A DNA stretch of 9,258 nucleotides from Planctomycetota bacterium (GTDB lineage: Bacteria > JAJVIF01 > JAPKYR01), in assembly GCA_030673355.1 (NCBI GenBank), contig DAOVJF010000076.1, positions 1-9,258 on the forward strand, read 5' to 3'. Below are positions 1 to 5,118 of this stretch, piece by piece (the stretch's first letter is position 1; each line of letters begins with the position of its first letter). The notes beneath the pieces are model-generated. The model was not told the DNA's origin. It did not search any database and worked only from the letters and a program-made list of their open reading frames with translations. Made by a program: the position numbers and the translations under genes.

Positions 1-1
1 C

Positions 2-77
2 GGGGACATGTCTTTTTTCTCCAGTTACAGGGTTGAATCATGCTAAGTGGTGATTAGGGAAAAAAGCACGTGTCCCC
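2..77. repeat. 76-bp GGGGACA/TGTCCCC palindromic element, copy 1
   Basis: The element begins GGGGACATGTC plus a T run and ends with an A run plus GCACGTGTCCCC. The two ends form an imperfect inverted repeat of about 20 bp. A second, inner pairing (AATCA with TGATT) would give a branched hairpin. It matches the copy at 406-481 at 75 of 76 positions; the only difference is C at 43 versus A at 447. The architecture is that of a non-autonomous REP/BIME- or MITE-like element, of the kind often mobilised by Y1 (RAYT-type) transposases. No transposase is present in the window, so the family assignment is inference. Confidence 0.85.
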
Positions 78-139
78 TATGCGGATTGATGTACGTCGTT
101 CACTTACATTGGGGAATGATTCAGGATTTTTTGAGGGCC

Positions 140-213
140 GGGGACAAGGCATTTTTCCCTTGATATACAATGGTAAAGTCAGGTTTATCACTGGAGAAAA
201 ATGGCATGTCCCC
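140..213. repeat. 74-bp GGGGACA/TGTCCCC palindromic element, diverged relative
   Basis: It starts GGGGACAAGGCATTTTTCCC and ends with a sequence whose reverse complement is GGGGACATGCCATTTTTCTC, giving about 20-bp terminal inverted repeats with few mismatches. Size, ends and the T/A runs match the 76-bp elements on either side, but the middle is unrelated. This suggests a family defined by its ends rather than by its interior. Confidence 0.75.
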
Positions 214-235
214 TGATTAGTCCTTATTTGAGACC

Positions 236-275
236 GGGGACACCTGCTTTTCGACGGGCGAAAAGAGATGTCCCC
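236..275. repeat. 40-bp GGGGACA/TGTCCCC short hairpin element
   Basis: This compact member of the same family has a left arm GGGGACACCTGCTTTTCG and a right arm CGAAAAGAGATGTCCCC around a loop of a few bases. Its right half (from 256) is also the first half of the tandem repeat that follows, so the tandem array seems to have grown out of this element. Confidence 0.7.
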
Positions 276-355
276 AATAATACACCGATGGAGGCGGGCG
301 AAAAGAGATGTCCCCAATAATACACCGATGGAGGCGGGCGAAAAGAGATGTCCCC
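256..355. repeat. 40-bp tandem repeat, 2.5 copies
   Basis: Units lie at 256-295 and 296-335, with a half unit at 336-355; I see no mismatch between them. Each unit is the 20-nt right arm of the short hairpin element (ending TGTCCCC) plus a 20-nt spacer (AATAATACACCGATGGAGGC). There is no unique sequence between units, so this is a tandem array and not CRISPR. Such arrays usually change copy number by replication slippage. Confidence 0.9.
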
Positions 356-406
356 TTACAGTGACGACCCCCTTACAGTGACGACCCCCATTCAGTGACG
401 ATCCCG
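356..406. repeat. 17-bp tandem repeat, about 3 copies
   Basis: Two identical 17-mers (TTACAGTGACGACCCCC) at 356-372 and 373-389 are followed by a degenerate third at 390-406 (ATTCAGTGACGATCCCG). The third runs into the next 76-bp element. The unit is unrelated to the 40-bp repeat, so two different tandem arrays abut here. Confidence 0.8.
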
Positions 407-481
407 GGGACATGTCTTTTTTCTCCAGTTACAGGGTTGAATCATGATAAGTGGTGATTAGGGAAAAAAGCACGTGTCCCC
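406..481. repeat. 76-bp GGGGACA/TGTCCCC palindromic element, copy 2
   Basis: This is a near-identical direct copy of the element at 2-77 (75 of 76 positions). It ends 36 bp before the -10 box of the following permease gene, so it could influence that gene's transcription or insulate it from upstream reading. The near identity points to recent duplication or mobility. Confidence 0.85.
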
Positions 482-493
482 GAAGTCAAAATT

Positions 494-522
494 ATGCCAA
501 ATTCCCTTCCGTGCTGTATAAT
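494..522 (+). promoter_or_regulatory. Putative sigma70-type promoter of the MlaE-like gene
   Basis: A perfect TATAAT at 517-522 is preceded, with 17-bp spacing, by ATGCCA (494-499), which matches TTGACA at four of six positions. The predicted start of transcription is near 529, about 26 nt before the TTG start codon. The strong -10 box makes this credible; the -35 is weak. Confidence 0.5.
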
Positions 523-554
523 CCTCTCAATATAAAGGGAATAAAGCCAGGATA

Positions 555-1403
555 TTGTCAACGAACCAAAATAACTCAAACGCCTCCGCCGGATTAAACC
601 CCGGAAAGGTTCTATTGTGGCCGTTCGCCCTCGCGGGATGGATCACAACCGCCATTGTGCAACCGATAATCAATGTTTTCGATTATGTCGGGCGACTTCT
701 GATTCTGACTGTCCAGGCCTTGTGGTATATCGTCACGCTCCGTATCCCGGTCGCGCTAACCCTCCAGCAAATGGCTCACCTTGGTGTCGACAGCCTTTTT
801 ATCGTGGGCTTGTGCCTTATGTTCACGGGGATGATCCTCGCGATAATCCTTGCGGAACAGGCGATAGATCTTGGTTTCGGAATTCAATACATCGGTGGCG
901 CGGTCGTTTATTCACTTGCGAAAGATCTGGCGCCGGTACTTGGATGCATGGTTATCGCTGGACGAGTGGGCTCCGGAATCGCGAGCGAGATCGGGTCGAT
1001 GGTGGTCACCGAACAGGTCGACGCGTTGCGAGCGCTTGCTGTCCCGCCTGTAAGACATCTTGTAGTGCCCAGGCTGCTGGCTTGCACGATTATGGTTCCT
1101 GTGGTGATATATATCGCCGGTTTCATCGGGGTTGCGGCAGGTTGGTACCCTGTATACCACATGCCGGCGGCGCATGTCAGCCAGCGGATTTACTTTGACA
1201 GCGTTTTCACGCAGCTTGATTACAAACTTTTATGGATCTGTTACAAAAAGAGCCTGTATTTCGGAATAATCATTGCACTGGTGGCATGTCTGGAAGGATT
1301 CGCTACCAAAGGCGGCGCAAGGGGAGTAGGTATAACGGTAACAAGAGCGGTTGTTATCAGCATGGTACTGATTTTTTTGGCCGACCTGATCCTGACTTTG
1401 TGA
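555..1403 (+). CDS. MlaE/YrbE-family ABC transporter permease
   Basis: This is an integral inner-membrane permease of the MlaE family (Pfam MlaE/DUF140), which with an ATPase (MlaF type) and an MCE protein (MlaD type) moves phospholipids between inner and outer membrane. The family core is clear: DLAPVL at 124-129, AGRVGS at 135-140, EIGSMVVTEQVDAL at 145-158, and the C-terminal RAVVIS element before the last membrane helix. Several hydrophobic segments are visible (about 48-68, 80-103, 175-197, 235-248, 265-282). At 282 residues it is slightly longer than the usual ~260, owing to the N-terminus. The start is TTG; AGGA at 549-552 is only 2 nt upstream and a GGGA lies at 537-540, so initiation is unusual, but no in-frame ATG precedes the conserved core. 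No MlaF, MlaD or MlaC gene is nearby, so it is an orphan here and partners must be elsewhere. Confidence 0.92.
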   Translation: MSTNQNNSNASAGLNPGKVLLWPFALAGWITTAIVQPIINVFDYVGRLLILTVQALWYIVTLRIPVALTLQQMAHLGVDSLFIVGLCLMFTGMILAIILAEQAIDLGFGIQYIGGAVVYSLAKDLAPVLGCMVIAGRVGSGIASEIGSMVVTEQVDALRALAVPPVRHLVVPRLLACTIMVPVVIYIAGFIGVAAGWYPVYHMPAAHVSQRIYFDSVFTQLDYKLLWICYKKSLYFGIIIALVACLEGFATKGGARGVGITVTRAVVISMVLIFLADLILTL

Positions 1404-1505
1404 AAATAAAGAATCTCCTTAGACCAATTCCGCAAAATCGTCGACAAGCACGTTCGACACGGAGATTTTCGAGGTTTGTGGGATGTAGATGTCTCACTGA
1501 GCTTG

Positions 1506-1595
1506 TCAACGCCACCCGGTCTGCGCGCTTAGTTGTCCGCCGATGAAAGTGATGGTTGCGACGAGGATAATTAAGAGTATGGGTTTTAACCTCAT
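1506..1595 (-). CDS. Possible 29-aa secreted peptide or remnant of a secreted protein
   Basis: On the minus strand, ATG at 1595 follows a good ribosome binding site (AGAAGGAGAA, 1612 down to 1603, GGAG 9 nt from the ATG) and an extended -10 promoter. The 29 residues form a textbook Sec signal peptide: MRLK start, a hydrophobic stretch ILLIILVATITFI, then GGQLSAQ resembling a signal peptidase I site. The frame stops at TGA (1508-1506) just after the cleavage site. Beyond it, the same frame reads QAQ, a second TGA (1496-1494), then 24 more plausible codons to TAA at 1419. It may be a genuine micro-protein or a small secreted protein killed by nonsense mutations. No homologue recognised. Confidence 0.4.
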   Translation of the reverse strand: MRLKPILLIILVATITFIGGQLSAQTGWR

Positions 1596-1625
1596 GATGC
1601 GATTCTCCTTCTGTCAATTGGGGAT

Positions 1626-1634
1626 ATCATAGCA
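1626..1634 (-). promoter_or_regulatory. Extended -10 promoter for the minus-strand micro-ORF
   Basis: Read on the minus strand the sequence is TGCTATGAT, an extended -10 element (TG-n-TATGAT). No good -35 is visible (TGAACC at 17-bp spacing), as is common for extended -10 promoters. The predicted transcript would start near 1619, giving a leader of about 24 nt that contains the strong ribosome binding site. Confidence 0.35.
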
Positions 1635-1733
1635 AAATCCGGGAGTCTGGTTCAGTCATGCATTAAGTTTTTCACGTCTCCATACTGAGATACATGACCC
1701 GGGGAATTTCCTTGAATCCTGAAATCTGATAAG

Positions 1734-2471
1734 ATGGTCAATCTGAATATGGCTATAGACCCGAAAGATATCAGGAAGCTGTCAGTTCTGATCCCGTGCT
1801 ACAACGAGGAAAATAACATCGAAGAAATCATTGACCGCGTTGTGGCAGTCGACACCGGTCTCGATCTTGAGATTGTCGCGGTGGATGACGGCTCGAAAGA
1901 TCGCACCGTCGAAATCCTTCACGAACTTGAGGCGAAATATCCCGGCATTTTGAAGGTCCATGAATCCAGGGTGAATACCGGAAAAGGTTTTGCGGTCAGA
2001 ATCGCCCTTACTTATGTAACGGGTGATATAGTAATAATCCAGGACGCCGACCTTGAGTACGATCCTGAGGACTACCCCAATGTCCTCGCGCCGATAATAA
2101 ACGGGGAAGCCGATGTGGTTTACGGGTCGCGATTCCTCGGGAAATCCCGTCCGGAGGGCATGAAATTCATGAACTGGATGGCAAACAGGGCGCTTGCGAT
2201 ACTCGCGACTCTGTTGTACGGTCAGCATCTGACCGATGAGGCAACCTGTTACAAGGTTTTCCGTCGCGACGTTCTCGATTCCATCAAACTCACATGCCTA
2301 AGGTTTGAATTCTGTCCCGAGGTCACGAGCAAGGTGCTCAAGAAAAAGTACAAGCTGGTTGAGATACCGATAAACTACCGCGGACGGACGTCCGAAGAGG
2401 GCAAGAAAATCAACTGGATCGATGGGCTGGAAGCATTCTGGACCCTTTTTAAATATCGTTTCAAAAGTTAG
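1734..2471 (+). CDS. GT2 glycosyltransferase, polyprenyl-phosphate (DPM1-like) type
   Basis: This family 2 (GT-A fold) glycosyltransferase resembles dolichyl-/undecaprenyl-phosphate mannosyl- or glucosyltransferases. These move a sugar from a nucleotide donor to a lipid phosphate carrier on the cytoplasmic face. Motifs in order: SVLIPCYNEENNIEEII at 17-33, VDDGSKDRT at 50-58, NTGKG at 81-85, the metal-binding DADLEYDPED (DXD at 104-106) and VYGSRF at 129-134. The 245 residues are a catalytic domain with no C-terminal membrane helices, like soluble DPM1-type enzymes. ATG at 1734 and ATG at 1749 are both possible; neither has a good ribosome binding site. The donor sugar cannot be read from sequence. 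The next gene starts 13 nt downstream, so the two are probably co-transcribed. Confidence 0.9.
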   Translation: MVNLNMAIDPKDIRKLSVLIPCYNEENNIEEIIDRVVAVDTGLDLEIVAVDDGSKDRTVEILHELEAKYPGILKVHESRVNTGKGFAVRIALTYVTGDIVIIQDADLEYDPEDYPNVLAPIINGEADVVYGSRFLGKSRPEGMKFMNWMANRALAILATLLYGQHLTDEATCYKVFRRDVLDSIKLTCLRFEFCPEVTSKVLKKKYKLVEIPINYRGRTSEEGKKINWIDGLEAFWTLFKYRFKS

Positions 2472-2474
2472 GAG
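2470..2474 (+). promoter_or_regulatory. Ribosome binding site AGGAG deciding the lipoprotein start
   Basis: AGGAG overlaps the stop codon of the upstream glycosyltransferase and lies 10 nt before ATG at 2485. It supports starting the lipoprotein there rather than at the upstream in-frame ATG at 2422, which lies inside the previous gene. GTG at 2479 is in frame but only 4 nt from the site. Confidence 0.6.
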
Positions 2475-2484
2475 AACGGTGAAA

Positions 2485-2844
2485 ATGATGTCAAAAACAA
2501 TTACTATCTCAATTTTACTGATCGTTTTGTTGACCTGTATTGCCGGCTGTCAAGGCGGCTCGACAGTTGGAAACCTGATTGGAACGGTAGTGCGGGAAGA
2601 GACACTTGAAAAAATCCCCAATCCGGTCCTGGTTATCAGAAATTCAGCTTCGAACCCTTATGTTGTAGATGAAACTATTCATGGGGACTCACTGGGGAGA
2701 TTTGAAATTACACTGGAGCAGGGAGCATACGACATCCGGATATCGGGTGACTCGGGCGCATCCTTCTTTACATGGCCTGAACCAATTGGGGTTGAGCAAA
2801 AGCATGTAACGATCGTTCTTCTGGAACTGCCGGATGGATATTAA
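2485..2844 (+). CDS. Small lipoprotein with a carboxypeptidase-regulatory-like beta domain
   Basis: The 119-residue product starts with an MMSK n-region, a hydrophobic stretch (6-20) and a lipobox IAGC with the lipidated cysteine at residue 22, so it should be a membrane-anchored lipoprotein. The mature part follows the pattern of the CarboxypepD_reg-like / transthyretin-like beta sandwich: LIGTVVREETLEKIPNPVLVI, later GDSLGRFEITLEQGAYDIRISG. Such domains are structural or binding modules, not enzymes. It sits 13 nt after a glycosyltransferase, and another GT2 gene follows about 120 nt downstream, hinting at an envelope polysaccharide or glycolipid role; that is inference. The true start is ATG 2485 (or 2488), since a longer in-frame extension has no signal at its N-terminus. 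Confidence 0.75.
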   Translation: MMSKTITISILLIVLLTCIAGCQGGSTVGNLIGTVVREETLEKIPNPVLVIRNSASNPYVVDETIHGDSLGRFEITLEQGAYDIRISGDSGASFFTWPEPIGVEQKHVTIVLLELPDGY

Positions 2845-2881
2845 TAAACTGCGCATGGTTAAAGCATTTTTTTTATTGTAG

Positions 2882-2901
2882 GGGCGTTGCTTGCTGCGCC
2901 C
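2882..2901. repeat. Short GC-rich hairpin in an intergenic gap
   Basis: GGGCG (2882-2886) pairs with CGCCC (2897-2901) around a 10-nt loop. An 8-T run lies upstream (2867-2874), on the wrong side for a plus-strand terminator. It looks like a fragment of the short GGGGCG...CGCCC palindromes scattered through many bacterial genomes. No function is evident. Confidence 0.4.
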
Positions 2902-2967
2902 ATAGAGAGCGGTAATCACCTGGGCCAATGGATTTTCCCCTAACCGCGATTAAGGTTATCGATTCAT

Positions 2968-3747
2968 ATGGACAACGAGATTCTGATTGACACCGGGCCG
3001 GAACAGGTAATCAAGGGAAGTCACCTGCCCCCTCCCCCCAAAGAATATAAAGGCGCGAAGCTTCCGGAACTTTCCGCGTTCATGCCGGCCTATAACGAGG
3101 AGCGGAACATACGGTGGGTCACCGAGGATATGCTGATCAAGCTCCGCATGGTGACGGATGATCTCGAACTGATAATTGTCAACGACGGCAGCGCGGACAA
3201 AACCGGAGAAATTATCGACAGGCTCCAGGAGCGGTACCCGGAAGTGATCGCGAAACATCATTCTGAGAACCTTGGCTATGGGGCCGCGTTAAAAACCGGG
3301 TTCTCATCATGTTCGAGTAAATATATTTTCTATCCGGATGGCGACGGGCAGTTTGACAGCGCTGAAATCTCCGGCCTGATTCCGCTTCTTGAAAAAGGCG
3401 ACGTGGTTTCAGCCTACAGAATCGATAGAAAAGATCCATGGAACCGTATTCTTAACGCCTGGATTTACAACACATTTCTACTTATATTTTTCAAACTGAA
3501 CGTGAAGGATGTCGATTGCGCGTTTAAACTTTACAAGGCGGAATTTTTCGATAACATCCAGCTCAAAAGCGATGGCGCATTGATCGACGCCGAGGTATTG
3601 ATAAAGCTCAGTAAACAGGGCGCGAAAATTGTCCAGTGCAGTGTCCATCATTACCCCAGGCTGGCGGGCGAACAAACCGGAAGCAAGCTGAAAGTAATTT
3701 TCAAAACCGCGAAGGAGATTCTCGCCAACTGGCGCGACCTGGCGTAA
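2968..3747 (+). CDS. GT2 glycosyltransferase, polyprenyl-phosphate type (second)
   Basis: This 259-residue GT-A family 2 enzyme has SAFMPAYNEERNIRWV at 36-51, IVNDGSADKTGEII at 70-83, NLGYGAALKTGF at 101-112 and the metal-binding FYPDGDGQFD at 121-130 (DGDGQF is typical of polyprenyl-phosphate sugar transferases). A proline-rich N-terminal tail (PPPP at 21-24) precedes the domain. There are no obvious transmembrane helices; the hydrophobic stretch near 167-175 (FLLIFF) is short. It is only distantly similar to the glycosyltransferase at 1734-2471, so the two are not a recent duplication and may use different donors or acceptors. The ATG follows a weak AAGG (2952-2955) at 12 nt. Substrate not predictable. 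Confidence 0.9.
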   Translation: MDNEILIDTGPEQVIKGSHLPPPPKEYKGAKLPELSAFMPAYNEERNIRWVTEDMLIKLRMVTDDLELIIVNDGSADKTGEIIDRLQERYPEVIAKHHSENLGYGAALKTGFSSCSSKYIFYPDGDGQFDSAEISGLIPLLEKGDVVSAYRIDRKDPWNRILNAWIYNTFLLIFFKLNVKDVDCAFKLYKAEFFDNIQLKSDGALIDAEVLIKLSKQGAKIVQCSVHHYPRLAGEQTGSKLKVIFKTAKEILANWRDLA

Positions 3748-3783
3748 CATGTGCATTCTGTATTCAGTAACATGTGCATTCTG
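3745..3783 (+). repeat. 16-bp direct repeat pair upstream of the osmC-like gene
   Basis: TAACATGTGCATTCTG occurs at 3745-3760 and again at 3768-3783, a 23-bp period (two helical turns). The first copy contains the stop codon of the preceding glycosyltransferase. Paired sites at this spacing could be regulator half-sites, or a small tandem duplication. The sequence shows the repeat; a role is inference. Confidence 0.6.
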
Positions 3784-3801
3784 CGCATGACTCTTCAGTC
3801 T

Positions 3802-3820
3802 CATGCCCATCCTGGGCATG
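3802..3820 (+). promoter_or_regulatory. Perfect 8-bp inverted repeat abutting the osmC-like ribosome binding site
   Basis: CATGCCCA (3802-3809) and TGGGCATG (3813-3820) are perfect arms around a 3-nt loop. The ribosome binding site AAAGGA (3821-3826) starts at the very next base, followed 8 nt later by the ATG at 3835. It could be a repressor or redox-regulator operator on DNA, or an mRNA hairpin controlling access to the ribosome binding site. It has no T tract, so it is not a standard terminator. Confidence 0.5.
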
Positions 3821-3834
3821 AAAGGATTTACACT

Positions 3835-4287
3835 ATGACCAAAAAACGAAAATACAAAACACACACATTCAAAGGCAGCCTGTCCTGGACCGGTGGACGT
3901 ACATGGGATTTCTCCGCTGACGACACACCCGCATTCCATGGCGCCCCGCCTGAAAGGTTCAGGGGAGAAGCCGGTAAATTGACTCCTGAAGACCTGATGC
4001 TCGCCAGCGTTAATACCTGTATGATCTCGACTTTCACTTCATATGCCGCCAGGGAAAATTTCGAGCCTGTATCCTACGAGAGTGAAATCGAAGGCATTCT
4101 CGAGCACACGGATGATGCGGGATTTATATATACGAAAATAATCGTCCGGGTGAAAATGGTTGTTAATTCAGAGGAAGAAAAAGCCATCGCAATGGATTGC
4201 CTTGACAGGGCACATCTTGGGTGCTGGATGTCCAACAGCATGAAAGCCGAGATAACGATCGAACCCGAAATTGTGATCCGGGGTTGA
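3835..4287 (+). CDS. OsmC-family (peroxiredoxin-like) protein
   Basis: This 150-residue cytoplasmic protein belongs to the OsmC/Ohr superfamily, thiol-dependent enzymes that reduce organic hydroperoxides. The OsmC pattern is present: PEDLMLASVNTCMISTF with the N-terminal cysteine at 62, and a C-terminal helix AMDCLDRAHLGCWMSNS with the second cysteine at 130 (another at 122). The usual Pro after the second cysteine is replaced by Trp, so it belongs to a divergent subgroup and peroxidase activity is likely but not certain. The start is ATG 3835, with AAAGGA at 8 nt. A longer in-frame reading from GTG 3751 would translate the direct repeats and the palindrome and is rejected. The repeats upstream suggest its own regulation rather than simple read-through from the glycosyltransferase. 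Confidence 0.88.
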   Translation: MTKKRKYKTHTFKGSLSWTGGRTWDFSADDTPAFHGAPPERFRGEAGKLTPEDLMLASVNTCMISTFTSYAARENFEPVSYESEIEGILEHTDDAGFIYTKIIVRVKMVVNSEEEKAIAMDCLDRAHLGCWMSNSMKAEITIEPEIVIRG

Positions 4288-4380
4288 GTGATGGGTAAGA
4301 GTAATTCAGAAAATTCCAGCGATACCGATAACCGGGCGGTAGTAAGTAAGTTTGAAAAATCAGGGGAAAATCGGGGGATA

Positions 4381-4635
4381 TCAAATATTATCCAATGCCT
4401 CAATTACATCCTCTTTCTCTAGCTTAGCCTTTCTCAATTCTGCCCTCATTGTTCCAAGTTTTACTTCTTTATGTTTGGGAATTGAAGCAAGAAGCGGGTT
4501 ATCGGGATGCTTCATAATTATATGCGGGGAATTGGCCAGTACCTCATAACCATGATACTTAAATATTTCGACCCATTGCTTCCAGTTAAGCACCGGGGTT
4601 TTCTTTCTACTGGAACGCTTTTTCTTCCTCGTCAT
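4381..4635 (-). CDS. hicA: HicA-family toxin (mRNA interferase)
   Basis: HicA toxins have a dsRBD-like fold and cleave mRNA in a translation-independent way using a conserved histidine. Here the pattern reads NWKQWVEIFKYHGYEV, then NSPHIIMKHP with the candidate catalytic His at 38, then IPKHKEVKLGTMRAELRKA, typical of the family. It is 84 residues from ATG 4635. A basic N-terminal tail (TRKKKRSSRKK) precedes the domain and is longer than in many HicA proteins. ATG at 4653 is an alternative that would overlap hicB by 14 nt; neither has a clear ribosome binding site, so translation is probably coupled to hicB, whose TAA ends 4 nt before ATG 4635. The antitoxin gene comes first, the reverse of the commonest hicAB order but well known. 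Confidence 0.85.
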   Translation of the reverse strand: MTRKKKRSSRKKTPVLNWKQWVEIFKYHGYEVLANSPHIIMKHPDNPLLASIPKHKEVKLGTMRAELRKAKLEKEDVIEALDNI

Positions 4636-4639
4636 TTTA

Positions 4640-5041
4640 TTAGCTGGATACATCAACCGGATATTGATTTAAGGGGGGCAACGTAATTGAAGTACCTGAA
4701 GAAATCAGTGGAATTGTATCCTGTGCTATCTGTTTGCTAATACTATAAATATTCATTGTGGGAACAGGTAATTCGACCTCTCCAAATCCTAATGCTTTAA
4801 GATGTTCACCAATCGTACCGGTTTCTATAGCAACTACGAGCGTAGTCGCAATCAATTCTACAAGAGTATCATATGCTTTAAGTTTAGTTTTTCCGGCCAC
4901 AATAAGCTGTAATTCCGGGCACTCAGCAAGCCAATCCCCATCTTCTTCATATTCCTTATGAGAAAGACAGTAATTCAGCGACCGCAGTTGGCTGTTAATC
5001 TGAATGTAAGGCCTTAATTTCTTAGATTTAATTTTAACCAT
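4640..5041 (-). CDS. hicB: HicB-family antitoxin
   Basis: The HicB antitoxin binds and neutralises HicA, and HicB proteins usually repress their own operon. The N-terminal partial RNase H-like fold is recognisable: EEDGDWLAECPELQLIVAGKTKLKAYDTLVEL at 32-63 (the usual pattern is dG-W-Ae-Pel-g--a-G-T--eA---l). The 133-residue length includes about 45 residues after the domain (from about 89) that do not show an obvious ribbon-helix-helix or helix-turn-helix, so how it would bind DNA is unclear. ATG 5041 lies about 13 nt downstream of the predicted transcription start; the ribosome binding site is weak (GAAG). Low GC compared with flanking genes points to recent acquisition. Confidence 0.82.
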   Translation of the reverse strand: MVKIKSKKLRPYIQINSQLRSLNYCLSHKEYEEDGDWLAECPELQLIVAGKTKLKAYDTLVELIATTLVVAIETGTIGEHLKALGFGEVELPVPTMNIYSISKQIAQDTIPLISSGTSITLPPLNQYPVDVSS

Positions 5042-5050
5042 GGTAACTTC

Positions 5051-5074
5051 GCTTTTAAATATTATCGCAAAAGC
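5051..5074. promoter_or_regulatory. Inverted repeat around the hicBA -10 box, candidate operator
   Basis: GCTTTT (5051-5056) and AAAAGC (5069-5074) are perfect 6-bp arms flanking the -10 box of the hicBA promoter. A second small inverted repeat, GCAT-6-ATGC (5078-5091), overlaps the -35 box. Toxin-antitoxin operons are usually autorepressed through such sites, so these are candidate HicB operators; that role is inference. Confidence 0.4.
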
Positions 5075-5089
5075 TTAGCATATTGTCAT
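5061..5089 (-). promoter_or_regulatory. Strong sigma70-type promoter of hicBA
   Basis: On the minus strand, ATGACA (5089-5084, five of six to TTGACA) is followed after exactly 17 bp by GATAAT (5066-5061, five of six to TATAAT), with TGC just before it giving an extended -10 as well. Transcription should start near 5054, leaving a short leader before hicB ATG at 5041. This is the best promoter match in the window. Confidence 0.7.
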
Positions 5090-5118
5090 GCCTTTAAAAT
5101 AAAATTCAAGTTTTGCAT

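Larger units (their letters stand above)
1404..1733. other. Intergenic region downstream of the MlaE-like gene
   Basis: Apart from the minus-strand micro-ORF and its promoter, this 330-nt stretch holds a weak nested inverted repeat just after the mlaE-like stop: AATCTCC (1412-1418) with GGAGATT (1461-1467), enclosing GTCGA (1440-1444) with TCGAC (1454-1458). It has no T tract, so it is not a convincing intrinsic terminator. No strong promoter or ribosome binding site is visible before the glycosyltransferase that follows. Confidence 0.5.

Noticed and set aside
256..355. CRISPR array
   Set aside because: The 40-bp units are contiguous with no unique spacers, and there are no cas genes.
54..413. 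119-codon open frame on the minus strand across the repeats
   Set aside because: It translates the palindromes and tandem repeats themselves, giving repeated peptide blocks with no ribosome binding site and no protein-like domain.
617..1198. 193-codon open frame on the plus strand inside the MlaE-like gene
   Set aside because: It is a shadow frame of a clearly recognised permease, with Arg/Cys/His-rich nonsense composition.
1419..1508. TGA recoding (selenocysteine or an alternative code) in the micro-ORF
   Set aside because: Several genes in the window end in TGA, no long gene has internal TGA, and I see no SECIS-like hairpin. Stop or decay is simpler.
1485..1508. Match to a commonly dispersed CTGAGCTTGTC-type repeat
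   Set aside because: The resemblance is short (CACTGAGCTTGTC) and no paired arm supports a full element here.
2422..2484. Longer N-terminus for the lipoprotein starting at 2422
   Set aside because: It lies inside the preceding glycosyltransferase, lacks a ribosome binding site and would bury the signal peptide; AGGAG at 2470-2474 supports 2485.
2867..2901. Intrinsic terminator after the lipoprotein
   Set aside because: The T run is upstream of the hairpin and no T tract follows it on either strand.
3751..3834. N-terminal extension of the osmC-like protein from GTG 3751
   Set aside because: It would translate the direct repeats and palindrome, while a good ribosome binding site precedes ATG 3835.
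4291..4422. 43-codon plus-strand ORF directly after the osmC-like gene, possibly the truncated start of a gene cut by the hicBA insertion
   Set aside because: ATG 4291 has a GGGG at 7 nt, but the peptide is polar, unrecognised and runs antisense into hicA. The evidence is too thin to call a gene.
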